DNA from: Bactericera cockerelli
Taxonomy: Eukaryota; Arthropoda; Insecta; Hemiptera; Triozidae
Length of the DNA stretch: 64,000 nucleotides
Direction of reading: 5' to 3'
Assembly: GCA_024516035.1 (NCBI GenBank)
Contig: CM044967.1
Location: 6,137,284-6,201,283 of the forward strand
Numbering within the stretch: position 1 is the stretch's first letter; the number at the start of each line of letters is the position of its first letter. A program made the translations under genes and the position numbers. Under the pieces are notes generated by a model, which worked only from the letters and a program-made list of their open reading frames with translations, was not told where the DNA came from and ran no database searches. Below, piece after piece: positions 42,853 through 52,814 of the stretch.

Positions 42853-43013
42853 TCCCCACTATCAATCAGGTAAAACAGAAAAAAAATTGTACTAGATTTA
42901 CATTGTACAACATGAAGATCAGAACATACCTAGAGAGCTGTTTCGAGCTCATATTTTGCTCTTATCAGCAGGTCATAGTTCTGAATATCCATGCCAGCAA
43001 CTAACTTCATCAA

Positions 43014-43155
43014 GACAGTTGGACAAAGGCTTCTGAATATTTCCGGGGATAGAAAAGCAGCTGAACATCTTCGGCAGAGAATATCCCTCGCAATTCAGAG
43101 GGACAACGCTGCAAGTATTTTGTCCACACTGAAAAGCCGCACGATGAATTAGGAG
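43014..43155 (+). pseudogene. LINE-X C-terminal fragment
   Basis: In one frame: KTVGQRLLNISGDRKAAEHL, then RQRISLAIQRDNAASILSTL and a TAG. It aligns with the fragment at 48781-48960 (QRIGLTIQKGNAACILGSIP) and the insert at 19088-19195. It interrupts a minus-strand R3 at about 43005. Confidence 0.65.
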
Positions 43156-43365
43156 AAATTTTTGATTTGTAGATTTTTTTAAAAGTGTACACTCTATTAC
43201 TCCCGAGAAATTTCTAATAGATATGGGAAGTATTGCGTTCGTTTTTTACTATGTAATACTCTGTTTATTCTTTAAGAATATCCTGCAAGAAATAACAGTC
43301 TCTTCATTCGCACAATCGCCTGCTATTTTCACTCAGCCTTGACACAGTCTCTTATTTTAATCAGT

Positions 43366-43940
43366 CAAAACAGAAAAATGAGAAGTTCTACTAGATGTAA
43401 AACACAGAAAATGAGAAGTTCTACTTATAGATTTAAAAACAGAAAAGTGCGAAGTTCTACTAGATTTAAACACAGAAAAGTGAGAAGTTCTACTAGATTC
43501 AAAAACAGAGAAGTGAGAAGTTCTACTAGATCTGATGTAAAACACAGAAAAGTGAGAAGTTCAACTTTATCCTATAAAATATAAATATAAGACCTGTTTG
43601 ACTGCTGGAGTAAAGGGACTTTTCAGTCTTACCTCGGCAGTATAAACAAGCTATATTCTATTCTATTCTACTTGATATAAAAACAGAAAAGTGAAAAGTT
43701 CTACTAGATTTAAAAACAGAAAAGTGAGAAGTTCTACTTGATTTAAATACAGAAAAGTGAGAAGTTCTACTTGATGTAAAAACAGAAAAGTGAGAAGTTC
43801 TAGTAGATATCTCTCTGACCTCCGCCTCTGATCCTCGTGGGTCAACATGAATTTGAGTTCTATTAGATTTAAAGATAGAAAAGTGAGAAGTTCTACTTGA
43901 TGTAAAAACAGAAAAGTGAGAAGTTCTAGTAGATATCTCT
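43366..43940 (-). repeat. Tandem array of the R3 terminal motif, 30-40 bp unit
   Basis: AACAGAAAAGTGAGAAGTTC with TACTAGATTTAAA recurs about 13 times with irregular spacers, including two near-identical inserts of CTCCGCCTCTGATCCTCGTG. The unit is one end of R3. Confidence 0.85.
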
Positions 43941-44146
43941 TCGACCTCCGCCTCTGATCCTCGTGGGTCAACATGAATTTGAGTACGGGCGTATGACGTA
44001 TCCTCCGCGCACTTATTATGCGGACCTAACGTGCTGTCCACTTCCTGACCATCTGCCCGGGTTATGCCAGTGGGAGGCTACAGGCGTGGGGCAGTTGCAC
44101 GGAGAACAAGACCAATATTCAGAACCATTTTGGTTGAGTGGATAAG

Positions 44147-44280
44147 AATAGAATATAGAATAGAATATAGAATAGAATATAGAATAGAATATAGAATAGA
44201 ATATAGAATAGAATATAGAATAGAATATAGAATAGAATATAGAATAGAATATAGAATAGAATATAGAATAGAATAGAATA
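44147..44280 (+). repeat. GAATAGAATAT microsatellite
   Basis: About 11 units of the 11-bp AGAATAGAATAT motif type, nearly identical. Confidence 0.92.
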
Positions 44281-44299
44281 TACCTTGTTTATTTATATA

Positions 44300-44995
44300 A
44301 AAGAAAACTAGTCAAGTGGTTAACGCGCTAGTCTGGTAATCCAGGTAGTGTAGAATAGAATAGAATATACCTTGTTTATAGTCAAACAGGTCTTATATAT
44401 TTTATAGGATAAATATACCTTGTTTATAGAAAAGAAAATAACTAGGCAAGTGGTGAAGGCGCTAGTCTGGTAATCCAGGTAGCGTAGGGATCCGTTGGTT
44501 CGAATCCCATTCAGTGCATGAACCAATATTCAGAACCAAGACCAATATTCAGAACCATTTTGGTTGAGTGGTTAAGAATAGAATATACCTTGTTCATAGA
44601 AAAGAAAATAACTAGTCAAGTGGTTAAGGCGCTAGTCTGGTAATCCAGGTAGTGTAGAATAGAATAGAATATACCTTGTTTATACTGCCGAGGTAAGACT
44701 GAAAAGTCCCTTTACTCCAGCAGTCAAACAGGTCTTATATAATTTATAGGATAAATATACCTTGTTTAAATAGAAAAGAAAATAACTAGGCAAGTGGTTA
44801 ACGCGCTAGTCTGGTAATCCAGGTAGTGTAGGGATCCGTTGGTTCGAATCCCACCCAGTGCAAGAATTTTTCCTCATTAATTTGAGTTTGTGACCACATA
44901 ATAATAAGACTCTGATGGTTGGCTGGTAGAAAATGCTTTGAGCATTAACCTCGCCTTGTGGTTATCTACTAAAGAGTGTTATTATTATCATATTC
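44300..44995 (+). mobile_element. Cluster of four SINE-C heads
   Basis: Heads with CAAGTGGTTAACGCGCTAGT (or close variants) occur at 44310, 44450, 44617 and 44790. Only the last (to 44995) has the full body. Between them ACCTTGTTTATACTGCCGAG and AGGTCTTATATATTTTATAG pieces are repeated, so the block arose by local duplication. Confidence 0.75.
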
Positions 44996-45012
44996 ATAAT
45001 ATAAATATATAG

Positions 45013-45256
45013 TTATGTACAACAATATTTGGATAATTTATATGCAAAGCGTTTAGCCACAGCTAGCGAGCGAGCGCACCATTCACTATTTATTACCAAA
45101 AGCGGATTTATGAATGGAGAACAGCACTCGCCATTATCACAAACATCTTGGAACATCTCTACAGGATCTTTACATCATTTACATTATTTTTTATCTCCGC
45201 GTTTGATTAATAATCATGAGGATCAGAAGGTTAAGCGTAAACTCGGACATGTTTAA
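45013..45256 (+). CDS. Possible terminal exon, unassigned
   Basis: After ATATATAG a frame runs YVQQYLDNLYAKRLATASER to KVKRKLGHV and TAA, 80 codons with non-repetitive composition. No homologue is recognised and no partner exon was found, so it may be a transposon fragment. A tandem array begins right at its stop codon. Confidence 0.3.
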
Positions 45257-45625
45257 TATCTCAGTTAAGGCTGAAATCGCTGAAACTCGACACCCAAATC
45301 TCTTTGAATCTAAAAACTTATAGTCTGATACTCTGTATTTTTTCTTAATATCTCACAGTTAAGGCTGAAATCGCTGAAACTCGACACCCAAATCTCTTTG
45401 AATCTAAAAACTTATAGTCTGATACTCTGTATTTTTTCTTAATATCTCACTTAAGGCTGAAATCGCTGAAACTCGACACCCAAATCTCTTTGAATCTAAA
45501 AACTTATAGTCTGATACTCTGTATTTTTTCTTAATATCTCAGTTAAGGCTGAAATCGCTGAAACTCGACACCCAAATCTCTTTGAATCTAAAAACTTATA
45601 GTCTGATACTCTGTATTTTTTCTTT
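45257..45625 (+). repeat. About 91-bp tandem array, 4 near-identical copies
   Basis: Each unit reads AATATCTCAGTTAAGGCTGA, then CTCGACACCCAAATCTCTTT and ends GATACTCTGTATTTTTTC. Copies differ by only a few bases (CAC insertion, missing GTT), so the amplification is recent. Confidence 0.93.
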
Positions 45626-45694
45626 AAATGTCTTGACACAACCCTCCTCCTGTTGTAAGATCCAAAGTATCACCTCTATTAATAATAAATATAA

Positions 45695-45890
45695 TAATAA
45701 TAATATCGACTTATTTATACTGCCCGATTAGACTAATGAGTCCCATTAATCCAGCAGTAAGTCCACGACGTATTATTGCGTGGTTAAAATACCAAATGGG
45801 AGTGTATATTGTTATGTCCCGGGAGGGTTGCGATTGCGAACCCGCGACCTATGGATTACCAGACCGACGCGACGCCTTGATCAGCTCGAG
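45695..45890 (-). mobile_element. SINE-B copy
   Basis: TAATATCGACTTATTTATAC to GACCGACGCGACGCCTTGAT. The head is diverged and has a small GCGAC duplication. Confidence 0.7.
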
Positions 45891-46007
45891 CTCCAAAACT
45901 GACTGGTTAGGTTGGATTAGATGTAAAACAAAATGCGATCTTATAGATGAATTTACAAAAAAATGAATGACTTTTCATTCAAAAGATAACACTAAAAAAG
46001 TTAAAAG

Positions 46008-46157
46008 TTATCATATTTGTGTTAATCACTTTCGTGATATTACAACTACTCAACTACTCAAACTCGATGTATTAAATCTACGCTGAAACCGGGACTTGAA
46101 CCACCGACCTCCAGGTTACAAGTCCGTCGCCTTATCGATCAAGCTACTGAGGTCGGT
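46008..46157 (-). mobile_element. SINE-A copy
   Basis: TTATCATATTTGTGTTAATC to CTACTGAGGTCGG, complete. Confidence 0.85.
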
Positions 46158-46159
46158 TA

Positions 46160-47040
46160 AAAAGATAACATTATGGAACATAGTAGAGAAGATTTTTTTT
46201 TTTTATCTATTGAGTATGTTTTTTTTGTAAATTATTGAACAGACTATAGTTTTTAATATTTCCGTTTTCAACACCAACTTGAAATGACTTTAAATTGTTT
46301 ACATTCGGTCTCTGTTAAGAGTTAATGACGTCCAATCAGATTACCATGCTAACGTGTAATTATCTTTCAGAGTTTCTGGCTAAAAAATAATAAATCTTCT
46401 TGTTACCTATTTGGGTTTTTAAGTGTAAGAGGTTTTTGGGATTGGATATTTTTAAATACCTGATTTTGGTTACCTAGTAAGGACGATCAGAACCTTGAGC
46501 TGTAGAGAGTATCTAGTAAATATTAAAAAATATTACGAAATTTGGCAGTCTTATGATGATTTAGTTTTTTAGTACAGAATGATGTACTGTATACCTACGA
46601 AGAAAAAAAAATCATAGGGGTGCGCTCTAAGTGATCTTTCTCATAAAATTATTCATCAGACATAAGAATAAATTCTTCAACCGAATACTCGAACCATTTT
46701 CCTACGCAAAAACATCTGTGTCACTTCTACAAAAAAACTTTAAGATTGGATATTTTCAAAATACCGTGCATACAAATAGTGCGAATTATTTTTCAAAGTA
46801 GCAATCTTTTTCCAATTCACTTCTAGTCGCATAACATAATTACATTGCTATCGACATTTTTCACGTATATGTTTTATATTATGTGCACTTAGGATAAAAA
46901 AACAAATGGGTGTCTCAGAAGTAAAGACTAGATTTTGATTGAAAGAAAAATAATACTATCTCAGGGCCAAATTATTAAATAGATTACAAGAAAGATAGGG
47001 GAAGACTGTTTCTAATGAGTCCTTATTATCCAACAGTTGT
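46160..47040. other. A/T-rich, no recognised feature
   Basis: No coding exon and no clear repeat apart from a weak GGCCAAATTATTAAATAG MITE end near 46970. Confidence 0.5.
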
Positions 47041-47047
47041 TTTTGAT

Positions 47048-47353
47048 GGACCAACCTCAGTAGCTTGATCAATAAGGCGGCGGACTTGTAATATGGAGGT
47101 CGCTGGTTCAAGTCTCAGCAAGTTAAGCAAAAAATTAGTATTTTTAATTCGAGTGATTGTGATATCACGATTGTGATTAACACAAATATGATAATTTTAA
47201 CAAGAAGTTATCATTTTTGTGTTAATCACTTTCGTGAATTCACAACGATAATCAAACTCGCTTTACTAAATCTACGCTGAAACCGGGACTTGAACCACCG
47301 ACAAGTCAGGATACAAGTCCGCCGCCTTATCGATCAAACTACTGAGGTCGATA
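47048..47353. mobile_element. Inverted pair of SINE-A copies, tail to tail
   Basis: 47048-47200 is SINE-A in plus orientation and 47206-47353 SINE-A in minus orientation, joined at their 3' ends. Transcripts could fold into a hairpin of roughly 140 bp. Confidence 0.88.
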
Positions 47354-47424
47354 AAATTAAAAAGAAATTTGTAGGTATTATTAGAGGTCCAATTATCTCG
47401 CCATGTATGCTGAGATCGTCGAGA

Positions 47425-47500
47425 AGTCTTCTCCAACCGGGACTCGAACTCGGGAACTCTGGACTACGGGCAGTAGTCACAACCATTACGCCATGTATGC
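47425..47500 (-). mobile_element. SINE-D head, minus
   Basis: CCGGGACTCGAACTCGGGAA, CTACGGGCAGTAGTCAC. The flanking GCCATGTATGCTGAGATCGT occurs on both sides (47400-47416 and 47492-47508), which looks like a target duplication of about 17 bp. Confidence 0.7.
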
Positions 47501-48780
47501 TGAGATCGTAATTTTTGGGTCACCTTGCTCGAGCGTAGCTAAGGTTTGATGGTTGGCATTGTGAGAAATTTGCGAATTTGCATACAGAACTGCGAAACCA
47601 CTTGAGGAAGCGGGGGTCGTGAGTTATTGGACAAGTGGAAGTACGAACACTCATATCTTCTTCTATCGCTGTACTTTTGCCCAAACCTACTTGGGGCCGA
47701 CGAGTGAACTCTCCAGTATTATTATTTCGAGGTAGATACATTTTTTTTTTTTTTTGCTTCTAAGTTAACAGTGAGGAGACATTTCAGTCTATCTCACTAA
47801 AACTATAATTAGTATGTTAAAATTAATTGTTTAAAAATTTCCGCACAAGATGACACGTTTGCAGGATCACACTTTTCTGGATAGTTGTTTCTACAGAGTG
47901 TCGCATATCCAATCGCTTCAAATTTTCTTTGAAATTGCGTGATTATTATTATTATTATTACTCAACACTTTATTAGATATAAATGGACGTATGTACAGTA
48001 CAAATAATTATTATAACAATGAAAAAAAAATGGAAACAATATAATATACAATAGAAATGAAAAAGAATAGAAAAATATAGAGAAACATATCATGTTCTAG
48101 CTAAAGAGCGGGGTTATTGCCTATGGCAATCTCTTCCACCCAACCCTTTCAGTACTTTTCCAGTACAGTCGAACCTGGGAAGTAAGAGAACTCAAGGGAC
48201 CGAAATCAGTATAAACAGAAAACTGAGGAATTGTACAAAATGTACGTGTGACCGTGAATTATTTCTCATATATCCAGTTCTCTTGTATCTATTTTTAGGT
48301 TTCGAGCAACATTAATGAAAAATATTTCTTTTGTCGCTCAAACCTTTTCCCTAAGGATAACTCTTTATAAATAGAGAACGTCTCAGGAAAGAGACTTTAT
48401 AATAGAGAAAGTCCTGCGCCCACCAACTAAAACCTTCCGAATCAGACCGCGCGCAGGAAACTCAATAGTAACTGAATATTACAGAATGGGATATGTATAA
48501 GAAACCTGGATACTAGAGAAAAAATTACTGGTCCCTTGAGTTCTCTTTTATCCAGGTTCGACTTTATAACTAACGTCTCCACATAGTCGTTTAGTCGTAC
48601 CTACCTGGATATGAAAGAAATGGATGTAAGAGAAACCTGGATAGAAGAGAAATAAATTCCAGTTCTTTGAGTTCTCTCAGTTCGTACCTGGATATACTTG
48701 GGATGGATGTTATTATTTGTAATATTATGTTTTGTATTAAAGAACGGAATGTAAGAAAAATCTGGATATAAGAGAACGAT

Positions 48781-48960
48781 GGTTGAGCCAACTGGGTGAG
48801 AAATTTTTCAGATGTACGGGTGAACCCCGATTTAAACAATACTTTGCCCAGAGAATTGGTCTGACTATTCAGAAGGGTAATGCTGCATGTATCCTTGGGT
48901 CGATACCAGAAGGTCATGGAATGAGTGAATTTTTTTTATTTAAAAATATATAAAACAAAA
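48781..48960 (+). mobile_element. 5'-truncated LINE-X insertion with 10-bp duplication
   Basis: The insert is flanked by AGAGAACGAT at 48771-48780 and 48961-48970. It encodes QLGEKFFRCTGEPRFKQYFA, then QRIGLTIQKGNAACILGSIP and a short tail, and ends in an A-rich 3' end. This is the clearest copy of the LINE-like family. Confidence 0.8.
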
Positions 48961-49669
48961 AGAGAACGATTTCCAGGTTAAAGTCAGATCCCTGGAGTTC
49001 TCAAACCAAGTTCGACTGTGGTCCCAAGAAATCCTCCACTGAGTTAAATTCCATCAAGAGTTATCTCCGTGTAGATTATTTTTGAAGGACTTGAAGAATA
49101 AAATACTAAAAGCACATGTCTGCAAAACAATGGCACAATGACAAGCTTGCAATCAATAAGGCAAAGGCAACTGGTATGTCCGCGATTCCTCTTCACAACC
49201 TTTGCCAATAGTGTATGTTTCAGTATAAAAGTGAGAAGTTGGATTCTGATACAATGTGCCAATATCGTGTAGTTGTACACAGTTGAATATCTACAACATG
49301 TGTAAATGAATACAACATTAACAACAGTTAATGTTATCACTGTTGTTATAATTTTCTCTATAAATAAATGAGAATTTGTCTGAAAAGGTTCTCTTTAGTT
49401 CTTCGCCGCTTGTTAAAAAAGTATTTCAGTATTTAAAGCTCTGATGGTTCGGATTCACCCAGAACGAATATTAATTATATCCAACAGTAATTTTATACCA
49501 ATAGGTTGATTATATTCTTTAATGTTCAAATTTAAGTTCTTAACTTCAGCAATGGGACAACCCTCTTGATGGACATTTTTTTTATATAAAAGATCATCAA
49601 GTTAAGACGGTCATTCGGTGTTTACCTAGCGGTGTTTCTGATCTGTGGAGCCGGGATCCGGACCGAGAC

Positions 49670-49755
49670 GATGTAAGGCAATGCCTCATTGTGTAGAGTA
49701 GGGTTAGGAAAAATAAATATAGGGCCATGCCTCGGGCCGTAACTCGGGTATAGCC
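49670..49755 (-). repeat. Repeat R1, minus
   Basis: GCAATGCCTCATTGTGTAGA to GCCATGCCTCGGGCCGTAAC is the reverse complement of 1495-1575. Confidence 0.65.
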
Positions 49756-49785
49756 GTTTCTGATATCTTCAGGCAGAAGATCTCT

Positions 49786-49905
49786 AGGGAATTAATAGAC
49801 AACATCAATAACTTAAGTCCTTGCTAAGTGTCCCTATCTTACACAGTACGAAATCCGTGACTTAGCGCCACAGAGGTATTACAAAAACGTCTATTAATTT
49901 CGCCC
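49786..49905. mobile_element. Harbinger-like MITE, diverged copy
   Basis: GGGAATTAATAGACAACATC to ACGTCTATTAATTTCGCCC, with damaged ends relative to 13772-13900. Confidence 0.75.
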
Positions 49906-50479
49906 AAAATATGATACGGAACTACTGAATGCTGAAGAGCTAGTTAGATCGAAACAACTGTACCGGTATGTTCTGATATGCAAGTACCTACAGTAAATTG
50001 TACTTGTATTTAACCTCTTTAAAAAGTTAAAAAATGCAGTAAAACTTCTCACTTTTCTTAAGAATTTCACTGATCGACTGAAACAAAAAAAAAAACAAAA
50101 AAACTCGTGGGAATAGAAGAGGCAGACCAATGCATCCGAAATATGAACCGCCTGAGTTGATTGGCTCGCTGGAATTGACACCCGATACTTTGTGCACGCA
50201 GCAACTTTTGTGTTTCAGCAACTTTTCTGTTCAGCAACTTCTCACTCACGGTCATGATGAGCTCGTGATCAGCGCGACCTTTGCTGTGTTTATGCTCTGA
50301 CAGAGTACAGGGTCGCGTGCAACTTGTTGTTTGGCAGGTGCAAATGATTATCGTTTTGTTCCTATTGTTTTTTATTAGATTTTTTTGTGCAGATTTGCAA
50401 TTTGATTTTATGTATATTTTATACACTGGTAACGCCTTTTATATATTTAAACAAATACGGTAATAGCCTTGTCAGGCCA

Positions 50480-50662
50480 CAGTGGCGTAGTCAGGGGGGG
50501 GGAGGCGGTTTGGGGACAACCCCCCCCCCCCCCCCAATTTCCAAGAAACCTCAGAAAAGATAGAATATACGTTAGCGAGATGTCTGACCCCCCTCAAAAC
50601 CCCCCCCCGAAATTCCCTCAAAACCCCTCCACCCTCGAAATGTAGGTCTAGCTACGCCATTG
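50480..50662. mobile_element. hAT-like MITE, 183 bp
   Basis: Inverted ends CAGTGGCGTAGTCAGG and (right, reversed) CAATGGCGTAGCTAG are flanked by an 8-bp near duplication, TCAGGCCA / TGAGGCCA. 8-bp duplications and CAGTGGCGTA ends are typical of hAT elements. The inside has G and C homopolymer runs. Confidence 0.78.
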
Positions 50663-50676
50663 TGAGGCCAAGAGAC

Positions 50677-50826
50677 AATAATCTAGTATTCCTGAGCTCG
50701 GGTATCAAAACAAGATGTTAAACACCTTCCACTATAATAATCTAGTATTCCTGAGCCACCCTGATTGTGAAGGCTCGGGTATCAAAACAAGATGTTAAAC
50801 ACCTTCCACTATATAATAATCTAGTA
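50677..50826. repeat. 75/77-bp satellite, part left of the retrotransposon
   Basis: Two units of AATCTAGTATTCCTGAGCC..CGGGTATCAAAACAAGATG. The array continues at 58588 after the inserted retrotransposon. Confidence 0.9.
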
Positions 50827-50830
50827 TTCC

Positions 50831-51101
50831 AATTAAGTGGGAGAACTGTGGGTTTAGGTTTTTAAAAAGGTTTATTTATTTTCCCAAGAACTTAAATTAA
50901 GTATTAACTTTAATGTATAATAAAATAATAAAGAAATAAACGTTATTTCCAAAGCACTATGATAATATTACGATCTCATTTACGCTGAGATCTAGATACT
51001 TGTAAGATTGAGTGCTGAACAGAGAGTGACTCAAGCTGATCGAAAACAATAGAACAATAGACAATGGTAATGCCGAGTCAGCATTACTGGGAGGCATAAC
51101 T
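50831..51101 (-). repeat. 3' LTR (271 bp)
   Basis: Plus-strand AATTAAGTGGGAGAACTGTG to GGGAGGCATAACT. It carries AATAAA-type signals (RC of TTTATT near 50873) and is the 3' copy because env ends just upstream of it. Confidence 0.95.
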
Positions 51102-51111
51102 CCTCCCTCTT
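51102..51111 (-). promoter_or_regulatory. Polypurine tract
   Basis: On the coding strand AAGAGGGAGG directly precedes the 3' LTR, the usual plus-strand primer for reverse transcription. Confidence 0.85.
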
Positions 51112-51127
51112 AAAGTGAGGCACCCTC

Positions 51128-52814
51128 CTAAAATTTGGCACCATCTGGTAGTACTAAATTAGGGTGCACATTTTGACCACATGCTGAAGTTAAAACTTCC
51201 CGCTGTTGGTTTAAATTAACTGATAGATCATTCACTTCTGTCCTTGTGAAAATTTTGGAAATTTCACCGAAATATTTGGAAATAACATTGTACAATATGA
51301 GTAATAAAACTAAAATTAACGTAAGATAATTTACCATGTACCAATAAGAAAAAGATTCCATAGACATACTATTTACATTCCCTTCTGGAATCAAGTGATT
51401 TAAATTTATATCACTAAGTTTTAAATTACTAAGCTTTATTTTCATCCCAGAAAAATTTTGAGCACTTAAATCTAAATTAACATTACTTAAAATAGTGGGT
51501 TTGCCAAAAGATTGAACTTGAATATCAAGTTTTTCATTTCTAAAAATTAAGCTATCATTTTGTAACTCAATTAGATAAACTCCAAGCAGTTCTTTAATTT
51601 CCAGATTGTCCTTGGACTCGAATTTCAATACTTCCTGTATAGGAAAAACTGCTAGGTATTGATTAATTTCTGGTACCAGCTGAATATGGTTTTCGTTTAT
51701 TTCTAAACGAGTTCGTTGGCATTTATTAGTATTCTCTCTTAAAAGAATTTCTTTTTCACAAACATCTATTGCATTAATTAAGTCAGTTTGATAACATTGA
51801 AAAGGGTTTTCTAACACAAATTCTCTATTCAAAGGTTTTACGTTGGAATCTGTCTTTAAAAAATACTTATTATGTGGAATAATAGTGCTAAAACCATTTT
51901 TATCTAATGAAGGTATTGCCAATAAAAAATACAAATCAAATACTGTTTCATAATTTACGGGGAAAGACAGGAAGTAAATTATTTTATGATTCTCTATCTT
52001 GCATTTTACATCAATAATTTTCTGTATACTAGCTAAATTATTTAAGTCAAAGGGTAACTGTATTTTTTCTTTTATTTTTGACATTATTGATATCAATTCA
52101 TTATGTTTTAAGATACTAGGGTGATAAGTTCCTAGATGACAGAATGTTATAGAATTTTCTATTTCTTGCAAAATACTAAGGATTGTGTTGTATAAAATAA
52201 CTAACTGATTGCTCAAGTCCTTAGCAAATAATATGTTAGGAATATCATATTCCTTCTGTATTATATTTGTCAATTGCATGATTCTAGATTTCAAAATCAA
52301 TTCATTATGTTCGATGTTTTTCACAGTTTCCTCGAACCTTTTAACGGATTCTTTGTTAAAAGTGTACTGTAAATTCAGTTGACTCTGTAAGGTATTAGAA
52401 GTTGTTGTCAATTCTTTGATTATTTTTTCAAAACGATCTCCGTCTTTATAGTCTAAATTACCTGTAATGGCTTTGATCACCGAGCCTAATCCGTTAAAAA
52501 GAGCACGTTTTGTTCTTTTAAAGTTTGGTGAAAGCATACTAAGTTTTTCTTCAATTGATGCTTGCAGATGTTCAATAATTTTATTATAATTATCCAGGTC
52601 CCTTTTGAAAAATGTGTTATTTGCTAAAGTAAGGGTAAGATGGTTATATTGATTTTGGAGTTCGCTAACTTCCTCGATAATGGGTTGAATATCATAATAA
52701 TGAATGACTGTGTGCGTGCCATTCTGAAGTCGCGCTGCACCCAGATTGATGGGTACTATACCCGAATTGACTGTTAGATTTCGGATGATGGCTCCCCAAA
52801 CTCCTTGGAGGGTC
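51128..52814 (-). CDS. env: Retroviral-type envelope (env), spliced exon
   Basis: The frame is open from 52825 to TAG/TAA at 51128, about 560 codons, but has no ATG near its start. A splice acceptor TGTTTCAG|G at 52815-52816 inside the end of pol indicates expression from a spliced mRNA, as in gypsy-type errantiviruses; the signal peptide would come from the upstream exon and is not seen. About residue 104-107 (counting from 52825) is a furin-type site RTKR, followed by a glycine-containing fusion-peptide-like ALFNGLGSVIKAITGNL. Several N-glycosylation sequons (NLT, NGT, NNT) occur. A membrane span, YLTLILVLLLILYNVI, lies near the C-terminus with a short cytoplasmic tail. This matches the baculovirus F-like Env type of errantiviruses. 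The frame is intact. Confidence 0.88.

Noticed and set aside
44064..44276. Plus-strand frame of IEYRIEYR repeats
   Set aside because: Translation of the GAATAGAATAT microsatellite.
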